The position numbers and the translations under genes are program-made. Below, piece by piece: positions 6,748-13,302 of a stretch of 44,680 bases of DNA. This DNA comes from a virus: IMG/VR virus record IMGVR_UViG_3300042319_002630, positions 1 to 44,680 of that record. One strand, given 5' to 3'. Each line of letters starts with the position of its first letter. Position 1 is the stretch's first letter. A model generated the notes under the pieces. It ran no database searches, was not told the origin of the DNA, and saw nothing but the letters and a program-made list of their open reading frames with translations.

Positions 6748-7273
6748 TGATGTTGTAAAGTGTGCGGAGATGCATAATGATAAACATTGTGTGAAAATGA
6801 TTCTCGAATATGCTCAACTACTTTCTACTGCTCATCGTGTGCTTGATGGTACTCAATCTGTTGGCGTCAGTAAAACTGGTCGAAAACGTATTACATATGT
6901 ACTTCCTGATAGCCGTGAATCTGCTCTTTATTCTGCTACTCATATCAATCATCCATCAGCAATTTGGGTGAGACAGTCGTATTCCAATTATGTTTGGTTA
7001 TCTAAATTATTGACAGCGTTATGTTTAGAATATACTTATCGGTATGGCAAAATACATAAAGTTGAGCGTGATGGCCTTGAAGAAGAATTGATGTATCCAC
7101 CAAATAACATTTCTGCGTTTGCAAATTTTACTGAACCAACACCTGCAATGCCTGACGAAGTGAAAATTGCTGGTGATTCTTTGGCATCCTATAAAAATTA
7201 CTATATAAAGAACAAGGCACATTTAGCGTCTTGGAAAAAACGAAATATTCCGGAGTGGTATGCCAACGTATAG
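6725..7273 (+). CDS. Conserved T4-like phage protein, function unknown
   Basis: A 182-residue protein starting MNIFYLDNDVVKCAEMHNDK, then HCVKMILEYAQLLSTAHRVL. This opening (FYLD.D....A.M..DKH.VKMI.E.AQLLSTAHR) is strongly conserved in T4-like phages of marine and freshwater bacteria as I recall, with no proven function. The internal NHPSAIWVRQS and C-terminal KKRNIPEWY are further conserved blocks. Invariant His, Asp and Lys could form an enzyme site. The start overlaps the possible small membrane gene, the end overlaps the next gene by 14 bases. Confidence 0.75.
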   Translation: MNIFYLDNDVVKCAEMHNDKHCVKMILEYAQLLSTAHRVLDGTQSVGVSKTGRKRITYVLPDSRESALYSATHINHPSAIWVRQSYSNYVWLSKLLTALCLEYTYRYGKIHKVERDGLEEELMYPPNNISAFANFTEPTPAMPDEVKIAGDSLASYKNYYIKNKAHLASWKKRNIPEWYANV

Positions 7274-7580
7274 CTTTTTAAACACCGAAACTGGTGAACA
7301 ATTTGATTCATTTATGAGCATTGCTGCTCGTGAAGATTATTTGAATGACAATAAACATCTTCAAACTGTTATGACTGCTCCGGCAATCGTATCACATTCT
7401 GGGGGAACATTAGACCAGAAAACACCTGATGGCTTCAAAGAAGTATTATCTAAGGTTGCAGAAGCGCATCCTACTAGCACCGTTGGTGAAAGATATGGTA
7501 AGAAGTCTATTAAACAGGTGCAAACTGAACAAATTGTTAAGAAACACGTTGATAAAATTACAAAGAAAATAAAAGCTTGA
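7260..7580 (+). CDS. FmdB-like phage protein without zinc cysteines
   Basis: A 106-residue protein: MPTYSFLNTETGEQFDSFMS, then EDYLNDNKHLQTVMTAPAIVS and DGFKEVLSKVAEAHP. The opening MPTYxFxNTETGEQF matches the FmdB/zinc-ribbon family start, but the two CxxC pairs of the cellular family are absent. It is a phage-conserved form that often sits near DNA-metabolism genes. The C-terminus is Lys-rich. It overlaps both neighbours (14 bases and 1 base), so it is translationally coupled to the nuclease gene that follows. Confidence 0.7.
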   Translation: MPTYSFLNTETGEQFDSFMSIAAREDYLNDNKHLQTVMTAPAIVSHSGGTLDQKTPDGFKEVLSKVAEAHPTSTVGERYGKKSIKQVQTEQIVKKHVDKITKKIKA

Positions 7581-8251
7581 TGCCATTTAAATTTATAAAA
7601 TTACCTGAGTTGGATTTTGACTTAAAAGCTGTTACTACAGATGCTGGCAGAAGATACAATACACCGAGTGGTGAAATGTACCCATCGGTGACTACTGTTT
7701 TGGCAGATTACAATAAGAAGGCCATTATGGAATGGCGCCAGCGTGTCGGTGCGGAAGAAGCAAATAAGATTGCTACACGTGCTTCAAATCGTGGTACTAA
7801 ATTGCACAGTTTATGTGAAACTTATTTATTGGGTGAATTGTCACCTAAAAAAGTAGCATCAATGATGCCATTAGACAAAATGATGTTTAAGCAATTGCGG
7901 CCGAAGTTGGATGAGTTTGTGGATAATATCTATTGTCTTGAACAGGCGTTATATAGTCACCAGCTAAGAATGGCAGGTCGTGTGGACTTAATTGCTGAGT
8001 GGGATAATGAACTATCAGTTATTGACTTCAAATCCTCTACACGTGAAAAGAGTGAAGACAAGATTCAAAATTACTTTATGCAATGTACCGCATATGCACT
8101 AATGTTTGAAGAAATTACAGGTAAAACTATAAATAAGATTGTGGTAGCTATTGCAACCGAAGAAGAAGTACCACAAATTTTTATTAAAGACAAATCGAAT
8201 TATATTAACAGTTTAAATACATACATACAAAATTACTGGGATAAAAGATGA
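7580..8251 (+). CDS. PD-(D/E)XK family exonuclease
   Basis: A 223-residue nuclease of the RecB/Cas4-like phage type. Visible motifs: PSVTTVLADY (residues 35-44), RGTKLHSLCE with His76 and Glu80, GRVDLI with Asp136, and VIDFKSS with Asp149 and Lys151, which together make the metal-dependent catalytic centre. A helical QNYFMQCTAYALM segment (the QxxxY motif region) follows. It acts on DNA ends or single strands in recombination or host DNA degradation; the exact substrate is not shown. I chose ATG 7580 over the TTG three bases upstream; it overlaps the previous stop as TGATG. Confidence 0.85.
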   Translation: MPFKFIKLPELDFDLKAVTTDAGRRYNTPSGEMYPSVTTVLADYNKKAIMEWRQRVGAEEANKIATRASNRGTKLHSLCETYLLGELSPKKVASMMPLDKMMFKQLRPKLDEFVDNIYCLEQALYSHQLRMAGRVDLIAEWDNELSVIDFKSSTREKSEDKIQNYFMQCTAYALMFEEITGKTINKIVVAIATEEEVPQIFIKDKSNYINSLNTYIQNYWDKR

Positions 8252-8895
8252 AAATATATATTGGTCCTTACAGAGATTGGATTGGTCCTTATCAGATAGC
8301 AGATAAACTATTTTTCTGGTTATCAAAAGATAAACGTTTTGAAATTGGCGGGTGGCTGGCTGGACCAGATGGCAAAGATACGTGGTTACAAAAAGTCTGC
8401 GTTTGGGTAGAAAGTCATAAAAAACGCAAAGTGAAAATTCGTATTGATAAGTACGATACATGGTCAATGGATCATACCCTTGCATTGATTATTTTGCCAA
8501 TGTTGAAACAGTTACATAAAACAAAACATGGTGCTCCTTGTGTTGATGATGAAGATGTACCAGAAGGCCTTGGTTTACGCAGCACCGAAGCACCAGCAAA
8601 AGAAAACGATTATGATATTGATGACAATCATTTCAAACGTTGGGATTGGGTACTTGAGGAAATGATTCAAGCATTCGAATGCAAGAATAATGAGGATTGG
8701 TCTGAGAAGTATTGGACTGGTACAAGTAAAATTGAATGGCAAGATGCTGACTCGGAATACGGTGGTAAAAATTGCAAAAAAATGGTAGAGTTAGGTGACC
8801 GAAAATGCGATTGGGATGCATACAGAGCACACGAAGAACGAAACAAGAATGGTTTTAGATTATTTGGAAAGTATTATCAAGCCCTATGGGATTGA
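8248..8895 (+). CDS. Conserved phage protein, function unknown
   Basis: A 215-residue protein starting MKIYIGPYRDWIGPYQIADK with the strong blocks IRIDKYDTWSMDHTLALII and LFGKYYQALWD at the end. This family is one of the commonest orphans in environmental myoviruses and podoviruses, as I recall; no activity has been assigned that I know of. Conserved Asp, His and Trp residues suggest an enzyme or a nucleic-acid-binding fold. It starts at an ATGA overlap with the nuclease gene, hinting at a shared role in DNA metabolism. Confidence 0.75.
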   Translation: MKIYIGPYRDWIGPYQIADKLFFWLSKDKRFEIGGWLAGPDGKDTWLQKVCVWVESHKKRKVKIRIDKYDTWSMDHTLALIILPMLKQLHKTKHGAPCVDDEDVPEGLGLRSTEAPAKENDYDIDDNHFKRWDWVLEEMIQAFECKNNEDWSEKYWTGTSKIEWQDADSEYGGKNCKKMVELGDRKCDWDAYRAHEERNKNGFRLFGKYYQALWD

Positions 8896-8899
8896 TTTG

Positions 8900-8907
8900 A
8901 CTAAATA
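8900..8907 (+). promoter_or_regulatory. Probable T4-type late promoter (variant ACTAAATA)
   Basis: ACTAAATA at 8900-8907 differs at one position from the late-promoter core TATAAATA seen elsewhere in this window and lies 27 bases ahead of the ATG of a predicted virion gene, similar to the spacing at 18941 and 41714. Confidence 0.45.
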
Positions 8908-8934
8908 GTACATCACATTTAAACATACAACAAA

Positions 8935-9957
8935 ATGACTATTAAATCATTCAATCAAGGTTCATTATCTTTGAGTGAAATTCAAGCAGAATTTGGCGGC
9001 TCTAATCCAATTAGTTTGAGTGAATACTACGCAGGGTATGGACTTGTAAATTCGGGAACAGTTGGTTTTCCAAACGGTTCAGCAGTTTCTATTCCTTCGG
9101 CCGGTCCCGGTTTTCCAATTTCCATTAGTAATTTCTATGGTGCATCTGCTGAACCTAACGCTGTTGCTTTGGCAAATTATTTCTGGGACAATCGTGCAAA
9201 CTTGGTTAGATACGGTGATGAAGGAGGCCTGCAATATTATCCTGGTGATTTCTTCACTCAGAATCGTCCTAATGGTAGGTATAATAGTTCCTATACCAAC
9301 ACGTGGACATATGCAAACAGTGGGTTACCAATAACCAGTTCCTTTTTCACTATGGTTAGTATTTCAGTTGGCAATATTGGTAATTATCCAACAATGTCAG
9401 CTTATGCATCACCTGGTAGTTTATTACAACAATATGGTCCTTTCCAATATGTTGGTGATGGTGACCAACCAACACTTGTTGGTAATGGATTTGGTTTACA
9501 GGCTATAACACAAACTTATCAAGGACAGATTAAAACAGTAACAAGTAATTCAATAACTTCTTCACGCAACCCATCAAATACTGGTATGTGGAATCACTCA
9601 TATTTGATTCCCGGTAAATGGAGATTTCAGGATGGCCAAGGATATCTGAATTTTGATCCGTACAGTTTTCCAGGAGGATCGTATGCGAGAACTCTTGGTG
9701 CTGGCAAAATCCACGTACTTGTGTGTGAACGTGGTAGAGATAGTCCATATCCATTACCAATACCTGTTCACACATATACAAGTGGCCAAGTAACTGGCAC
9801 AAACACTATGACTGCAGACTCTTACTGGTATAATGGTGGGGGCGCACAGTTAACTGTGAACACTAGTTCTACAGACCTATGGACAACTTGGGCCAATGAA
9901 GGTCCATACATGAGTGATCGGCCATATATTGGTGCTATATTAGAAAATTATCAATAA
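8935..9957 (+). CDS. Predicted virion/adhesin protein
   Basis: A 340-residue protein rich in Gly, Ser, Tyr, Asn and Pro, with few charged residues, like fibre tips and decoration proteins. The N-terminus has the repeated pattern SLSEIQAEFGG and ISLSEYYAGYG, then FPISISNFYGA, a motif I associate with phage tail adhesins and structural proteins. No signal peptide, no enzyme motif. A late-promoter-like box lies upstream. The compact C-terminal half (residues ~75-340) could be a receptor-binding domain. The assignment as a virion protein is inferred from composition and the N-terminal pattern. Confidence 0.55.
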   Translation: MTIKSFNQGSLSLSEIQAEFGGSNPISLSEYYAGYGLVNSGTVGFPNGSAVSIPSAGPGFPISISNFYGASAEPNAVALANYFWDNRANLVRYGDEGGLQYYPGDFFTQNRPNGRYNSSYTNTWTYANSGLPITSSFFTMVSISVGNIGNYPTMSAYASPGSLLQQYGPFQYVGDGDQPTLVGNGFGLQAITQTYQGQIKTVTSNSITSSRNPSNTGMWNHSYLIPGKWRFQDGQGYLNFDPYSFPGGSYARTLGAGKIHVLVCERGRDSPYPLPIPVHTYTSGQVTGTNTMTADSYWYNGGGAQLTVNTSSTDLWTTWANEGPYMSDRPYIGAILENYQ

Positions 9958-9980
9958 CAAATTATCAACAATAAAATAAA

Positions 9981-10259
9981 ATGAACGACTTTCAATTTAT
10001 CAAAGTAAATGAAGATTCTACAATTAAAGTGGAATACAGAACAACGAATTATACCAACATTTCTAATCCCGATGGTTTAACAGGACAAGAATTGATTGCA
10101 TTTGTTTCTGAAAAAGTAACTGAACTTTCCGCTGATGATGTTTTCATTAATCCGGAAATCGATATTCTCAAAACATTGGGTATTGAACACACTATTCCTG
10201 AAATTCCTGAATTGGTTATCATGGAAATAGTAGAAACTGTATTACCAACAACAGAATGA
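9981..10259 (+). CDS. Small acidic protein, function unknown
   Basis: A 92-residue protein starting MNDFQFIKVNEDSTIKVEYR, with a run of Glu/Ile/Pro near the end (EIPELVIMEIVETVLP). It lies between the adhesin-like gene and the tmRNA gene; its stop (10257-10259) is just upstream of the acceptor piece of the tmRNA, so both may be on one transcript. It resembles the small tail-accessory proteins found after fibre genes in similar phages, but I do not recognise a family. Confidence 0.55.
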   Translation: MNDFQFIKVNEDSTIKVEYRTTNYTNISNPDGLTGQELIAFVSEKVTELSADDVFINPEIDILKTLGIEHTIPEIPELVIMEIVETVLPTTE

Positions 10260-10270
10260 ATGGTAGTAAA

Positions 10271-10324
10271 CTGATTTTTTGAAAAGTGTTTTGGACGGGG
10301 GTGCGAATCCCCCCAAGTCCACCA
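10271..10324 (+). ncRNA. ssrA: tmRNA acceptor piece (3' part, upstream in the permuted gene)
   Basis: T-stem GGGGG (10297-10301) and CCCCC (10309-10313) enclose the 7-base loop TGCGAAT. The acceptor 3' strand CAAGTCC (10314-10320), discriminator A and encoded CCA (10322-10324) follow. Upstream, TTTTTG (10276-10281) and TGTT (10287-10290) can pair with CAAAAA (10443-10448) and AACA (10435-10438) of the coding piece. This forms the long helix P2 that holds the two mature pieces together. The 5' end is approximate. Confidence 0.88.
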
Positions 10325-10410
10325 TAAGAATTTAGGTCTGCGCCGTGCGATAATGAAGATGACTAAGGGATCACGGACATCCAGATAATCTAAACCAAAA
10401 TTCTTATGAT
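10325..10410 (+). ncRNA. Intervening segment of the tmRNA precursor, removed on maturation
   Basis: About 86 bases link the CCA end to the 5' end. A long hairpin closes it: ATAAGAATTT (10324-10333) pairs perfectly with AAATTCTTAT (10398-10407), extended by GGT (10335-10337) with ACC (10394-10396) and, further in, CCGTG (10343-10347) with CACGG (10372-10376). It stacks next to the acceptor stem and presents both cut sites. Removal by RNase P at the 5' side and a 3'-end nuclease is the expected maturation in permuted tmRNAs. Confidence 0.8.
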
Positions 10411-10577
10411 GGGCTTGACTAGTTTCGACAAGGCAACAAGTACAAAAATTGGCTACTCGTCAGAGTTGACGTTAACACTAAAACAAAAATAACTGCAAAC
10501 GATGAAAAGTTCGCATTGGCAGCCTAAACGCTGACTAGGGTTTCAGTTGGTTTCCTCGTAACAGAATAACCAACTAC
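10411..10577 (+). ncRNA. ssrA: tmRNA coding piece with proteolysis tag ANDEKFALAA
   Basis: Starts GGGCTTGACTAGTTTCGAC, matching the 5' acceptor strand and D-arm-like region of tmRNA. A CGTCA/TGACG hairpin (around 10458-10471) may be part of pseudoknot 1. The tag frame GCA AAC GAT GAA AAG TTC GCA TTG GCA GCC TAA spans 10495-10527. After it AGTTGGTT (10545-10552) pairs with AACCAACT (10568-10575); its loop TCCT could pair back to AGGG (10537-10540) as a pseudoknot. The 3' end is estimated just after this stem. Confidence 0.85.
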
Positions 10578-10605
10578 ACTACACTCATCACACAAGGAGA
10601 AAAAT

Positions 10606-10878
10606 ATGAGTAACATGACACCATTCGAGATCCGTCTCGAACTTCTAAAACTTTCTAAAGACATGCTCGAACAGGAGTATATGTCTAAACGGGAAGTTGC
10701 ACATAATAACTGGCAGGTAGCTTCCGAGAATGCTCGCACTCAAGGACAACAGTTACCTAATCAGCCAGAATATTCATCATTCCCATCAGAACAAGAAATC
10801 ATCACTAAGGCACATGCTTTAAATGGTTTCGTTTCTAACATTTCTGAACCTACTACCAAGGTTACTAAGAAGTCGTAA
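10606..10878 (+). CDS. Conserved small T4-like phage protein, function unknown
   Basis: A 90-residue protein starting MSNMTPFEIRLELLKLSKDM with LEQEYMSKR, mostly alpha-helical, then a Pro-rich linker (LPNQPEYSSFPSEQEI) and a short helix ITKAHALNGFVSN. I recall close relatives in T4-like phages of cyanobacteria and SAR11, without known function. A strong ribosome-binding site (AAGGAGAAAAAT) precedes the ATG, which is only 28 bases after the tmRNA coding piece, so the two may share a transcript. A hairpin follows the stop. Confidence 0.7.
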   Translation: MSNMTPFEIRLELLKLSKDMLEQEYMSKREVAHNNWQVASENARTQGQQLPNQPEYSSFPSEQEIITKAHALNGFVSNISEPTTKVTKKS

Positions 10879-10883
10879 GGGAA

Positions 10884-10903
10884 AGATAGGCTTCGGCCTA
10901 TCT
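10884..10903 (+). terminator. TTCG-loop hairpin, possible weak terminator or RNA stabiliser
   Basis: AGATAGGC (10884-10891) and GCCTATCT (10896-10903) form a perfect 8-pair stem capped by the very stable TTCG tetraloop. No T-run follows, so it may protect the 3' end of the upstream RNA or attenuate rather than terminate. It lies between the small conserved gene and the SleB-like lysin gene. Confidence 0.6.
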
Positions 10904-10923
10904 CACACACAGAAAGGAACCAA

Positions 10924-11484
10924 ATGCAAAGTAAGATTGTGCTTCTAAGTGCATTTTTATCAAGTATTATTTTAATGGTAGCTTCAATCAATGTTGATAT
11001 ACACAACATTATGCCAATCAAGGCAAGCTATCAGTCTCTATCAAAAGAGGCACAAAAACACGTGACATGTCTGGCTGAGAATATATATTTTGAGTCGGCA
11101 CATGAACCCGTTACTGGCCAAATGGCTGTTGCGTTTGTCACTATAAATCGTGTACAGACCGGCAACTATGCTAGTAATATTTGCGATGTAGTAACCCAAA
11201 AGACCGGTAACACTTGCCAATTTTCTTGGTATTGTGATTCCTTATTTACCTCAAAACGGTTGACAATCAAGAGTACAAAGTTGTATAATGACATTAGAGA
11301 GTTAGCAACTAACCTGTACATCAATTTTGATCGGATGGAGGATGTTACAAATGGTGCGACATATTATCATGCAGATTATGTTAATCCAAATTGGACAAAA
11401 CTACAAAAGGAGACTAAAATTGGCAGGCATATTTTCTACAAAAGCAAAGGTGATAAAATTGACCGAACAAAAGGAGTTATTTAA
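10924..11484 (+). CDS. SleB-like cell wall hydrolase (probable endolysin)
   Basis: A 186-residue protein. Residues ~4-23 are hydrophobic (IVLLSAFLSSIILMVA), a signal or signal-anchor that would send it to the membrane or periplasm. Then comes CLAENIYFESAHEPVTGQ with Glu57, AVAFVTINRV, and GATYYHADYVNP. These are the blocks of the SleB/cell-wall hydrolase 2 family, lytic transglycosylases of peptidoglycan. Four or more Cys (49, and in ICDVV, NTCQF, YCDS) suggest disulfides outside the cytoplasm. The small membrane protein that follows may be its partner. Most likely the phage endolysin. Confidence 0.8.
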   Translation: MQSKIVLLSAFLSSIILMVASINVDIHNIMPIKASYQSLSKEAQKHVTCLAENIYFESAHEPVTGQMAVAFVTINRVQTGNYASNICDVVTQKTGNTCQFSWYCDSLFTSKRLTIKSTKLYNDIRELATNLYINFDRMEDVTNGATYYHADYVNPNWTKLQKETKIGRHIFYKSKGDKIDRTKGVI

Positions 11485-11485
11485 T

Positions 11486-11701
11486 ATGAACAAAGACCTT
11501 ATCACTATATGTGTTTCTATAACAATCGTATTGTGTACCACAATCGTTGGAGGATTCATGTATAATTTAAACGACCGTAATAACATGGCCAAAAACATCG
11601 AAGCCGCTATTACAAAAGGCGTTGATCCATTGTCTGTTAAGTGTGCATATGAAACTGGAGCTAATCCGGTTTGCATCACAATGGCAGCAACAAAGAAATA
11701 A
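11486..11701 (+). CDS. Small membrane protein next to the lysin
   Basis: A 71-residue protein starting MNKDLITICVSITIVLCTTI with a hydrophobic segment at residues ~5-26, then NDRNNMAKNIEAAITKGVDP and SVKCAYETGANPVCITMAA with two Cys. The ATG (11486) follows AAGGAG and lies two bases after the lysin gene's stop. It is a recurrent small protein near lysis genes in environmental phages as I recall. A spanin- or holin-like role is possible from topology and position but not shown. Confidence 0.6.
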   Translation: MNKDLITICVSITIVLCTTIVGGFMYNLNDRNNMAKNIEAAITKGVDPLSVKCAYETGANPVCITMAATKK

Positions 11702-11715
11702 TTTAGGAGTATATT

Positions 11716-11988
11716 ATGGCAGTGAAACAATTTAGCATTAATCAAATCTCTAATGAAGCAGACCGCAAGAAATTGTTGGATGCTGTACAAGAGTGTTCAA
11801 ATTCTATGACACGAATGGACGGAGAAAAAGACTTCATTAAAGAAGCAGTGAAAAAAGTTTCAGATGATTTGAAATTACCCAAACAGGTCGTTCAACGTTT
11901 GGTCAAAGTTTATCATAAGCAAAACTATGATGAAGAAGTGGCTACGCACGAACAATTTGAACAGTTGTACGAAACGATTGTGAAATAA
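11716..11988 (+). CDS. dsbA: DsbA-like double-stranded DNA-binding protein (late transcription)
   Basis: A 90-residue protein, the same size as T4 DsbA (89). The C-terminal pattern VVQRLVKVYHKQNYDEE, then EQFEQLYETI, matches T4 DsbA (RLLALYHKDNRD and VELYDTV). T4 DsbA binds dsDNA near late promoters and assists gp33/gp55-dependent late transcription. Synteny supports it strongly: next come gene 33, 59 and (after one insertion) 32, the T4 order dsbA-33-59-32. TTAGGAG gives a good ribosome-binding site. Confidence 0.8.
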   Translation: MAVKQFSINQISNEADRKKLLDAVQECSNSMTRMDGEKDFIKEAVKKVSDDLKLPKQVVQRLVKVYHKQNYDEEVATHEQFEQLYETIVK

Positions 11989-12212
11989 TGCCAACTAAAG
12001 AAGAAATGAAGACGTTTTCTGTGGAGATTGATAGATTCGTCTCCGAAAGAAACATCAATCATCTTGAAGCTATAGTTGAGTATTGTGCAGAAACGGGTCT
12101 TGAAACGGAAGTCGCCGCAACATTAATTAATTCGAATTTAAAATCGAAAATTGAATTGTTGGCTTCCGATTTGAATATGTTGAAAGTGAAGAAATCTCGT
12201 TTACCCATATGA
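11988..12212 (+). CDS. 33: gp33-like late promoter transcription accessory protein
   Basis: A 74-residue helical protein, MPTKEEMKTFSVEIDRFVSE, then EAIVEYCAETGLETEVAATL and LKSKIELLASDLNML. It is shorter than T4 gp33 (112) but like the short gp33 forms of cyanophage and SAR11 T4-like phages. gp33 is the coactivator bridging RNA polymerase, the sliding clamp gp45 and the sigma-like gp55 at late promoters. TAATG overlap with dsbA and ATGA overlap with gene 59 fix its place in the T4 dsbA-33-59 order. The TATAAATA boxes in this window are the expected targets. Confidence 0.75.
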   Translation: MPTKEEMKTFSVEIDRFVSERNINHLEAIVEYCAETGLETEVAATLINSNLKSKIELLASDLNMLKVKKSRLPI

Positions 12213-12799
12213 CTGGTTATGAAACATTTGCGTTATTCAATTCTTTAAAACTGCACTTCAACCGAGAATCTTACGATTACTTTAAATATAATGGTAAGAG
12301 TAACATCTCAGTTGATGCATTTGAGAATAGGCGTGACAAATACCACTTTCACAAGTTGTCAAGGAAGTATACAAACAAGGAAGACATGGAATTATTTTTC
12401 GTGTCCAACTTGGTTGAGAAACCTAACACTTGGGCTGGTGATTTGTTAACTGAAGAAGCAGATATCAATTACAAGACTCACCAAAAGGTGTTACAATCAC
12501 TATCGTACTTTTTCGAAAATGATTGTCACACACTATTTGATGGATGCGACAATCCAAACGATTTGTTCAAAGTGAATGACGGTGACTATCCTGTGATATT
12601 ACGTAAGACTATGCAGAAGGTTACACAAATCGAAACTTTGTGCATACTCAATAAGATACTTGGTTTTGAACCTAACTGGAATGCACGGATTGCCGATACT
12701 ATTCGGTGGCCAGAATTTCGGTTAAGATTGCTCAAGTATGCCACATTTCTGCCACAAGATGTGTTAAAATATAAACTTATTCTAAAGAAGATGATATGA
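12209..12799 (+). CDS. 59: gp59-like DNA helicase loader
   Basis: A 196-residue protein (T4 gp59 is 217). The start MTGYETFALFNSLKLHFNRE followed by YDYFKYNGK, and FVSNLVEKPNTWAGDLL in the middle, are characteristic of the gp59 family. gp59 binds forked DNA and gp32 and loads the gp41 helicase on recombination intermediates. ATGA overlap at both ends. In T4 it directly precedes gene 32; here one HAD gene is inserted between them. Confidence 0.85.
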   Translation: MTGYETFALFNSLKLHFNRESYDYFKYNGKSNISVDAFENRRDKYHFHKLSRKYTNKEDMELFFVSNLVEKPNTWAGDLLTEEADINYKTHQKVLQSLSYFFENDCHTLFDGCDNPNDLFKVNDGDYPVILRKTMQKVTQIETLCILNKILGFEPNWNARIADTIRWPEFRLRLLKYATFLPQDVLKYKLILKKMI

Positions 12800-13302
12800 T
12801 AAAAAAAATCTACCTCGATATGGACGGCGTTCTGTGTAACTTTGATCGCCGGTACCTTGAACTATATGATGAGTTACCTGGTTCTATGCGGGATCGGAAA
12901 GACTTTAATGTGAATTGGGATCATTTTGTGCAATCAGAACAATTTAAAACATTGGACTGGTGGACAGGTGGTCGAGACTTGTTGACGTACATTACACAAT
13001 ATCAACATGAAAATGAAGTCGAGGTAGAGATTCTTTCATCTTCTGGTGGTCAAAAATATCACCGAGAAGTTGCTGAGCAAAAAATTGAATGGTTGCGTGA
13101 TAAAGGCATTCCATTCAAAGCCAATATTGTTTCTGGACGTAAAGCGAAAGCCGAATATGCCACACCAGAATCGGTATTGATTGATGATACACATGATGTT
13201 ATACAGGGGTTTATCGCCGCTGGTGGTATCGGTGTACATCACAAAGATATAGGTAATACTTTAATGATGTTGGATAAACTTCTGGACAGGTCGCCTATAT
13301 AA
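12796..13302 (+). CDS. HAD-family phosphatase, 5'(3')-deoxyribonucleotidase-like
   Basis: A 168-residue HAD-superfamily protein. Motif I is YLDMDGVLCNF (nucleophile Asp8, acid/base Asp10); motif II is the Ser cluster in EILSSSGG; a Lys lies in GRKAKAEYA; motif IV is VLIDDT. The size and the DMDGVLxxF opening fit the small phage/bacterial 5'(3')-nucleotidase group acting on deoxynucleotides, which could tune nucleotide pools. It is coupled to gene 59 by overlap and precedes gene 32. Substrate is inferred. Confidence 0.75.
   Translation: MIKKIYLDMDGVLCNFDRRYLELYDELPGSMRDRKDFNVNWDHFVQSEQFKTLDWWTGGRDLLTYITQYQHENEVEVEILSSSGGQKYHREVAEQKIEWLRDKGIPFKANIVSGRKAKAEYATPESVLIDDTHDVIQGFIAAGGIGVHHKDIGNTLMMLDKLLDRSPI

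Larger units (their letters stand above)
10265..10578 (+). ncRNA. ssrA: Circularly permuted two-piece tmRNA gene
   Basis: The halves of a tmRNA occur in swapped order. First comes the 3' part with a T-arm and encoded CCA (to 10324), then a linker, then the 5' part from 10411 with the tag reading frame. The acceptor stem GGGCTTG (10411-10417) pairs fully with CAAGTCC (10314-10320). Its third pair is G10413-U10318, the alanine identity element, and the discriminator is A10321. The tag frame at 10495-10527 reads ANDEKFALAA then TAA. No T-arm or CCA follows the tag, so the gene is not a standard one-piece tmRNA. Function: rescue of stalled ribosomes with SmpB and tagging of the stalled peptide for ClpXP-type proteolysis. 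The outer ends of the pieces are approximate. Confidence 0.9.

Noticed and set aside
10294-10324. A tRNA 3' end (T-arm plus CCA)
   Set aside because: There is no anticodon arm, D-arm or 5' acceptor strand upstream; the matching 5' strand GGGCTTG lies downstream at 10411, which fits a permuted tmRNA.
10343-10376. A riboswitch or separate small RNA in the tmRNA linker
   Set aside because: The CCGTG/CACGG helix is more simply part of the linker hairpin between the tmRNA pieces; no known aptamer motif is seen.
11327-11701. Longer 124-codon version of the small membrane protein
   Set aside because: Its first part lies over the lysin gene in another frame; ATG 11486 has AAGGAG and gives the expected membrane protein.
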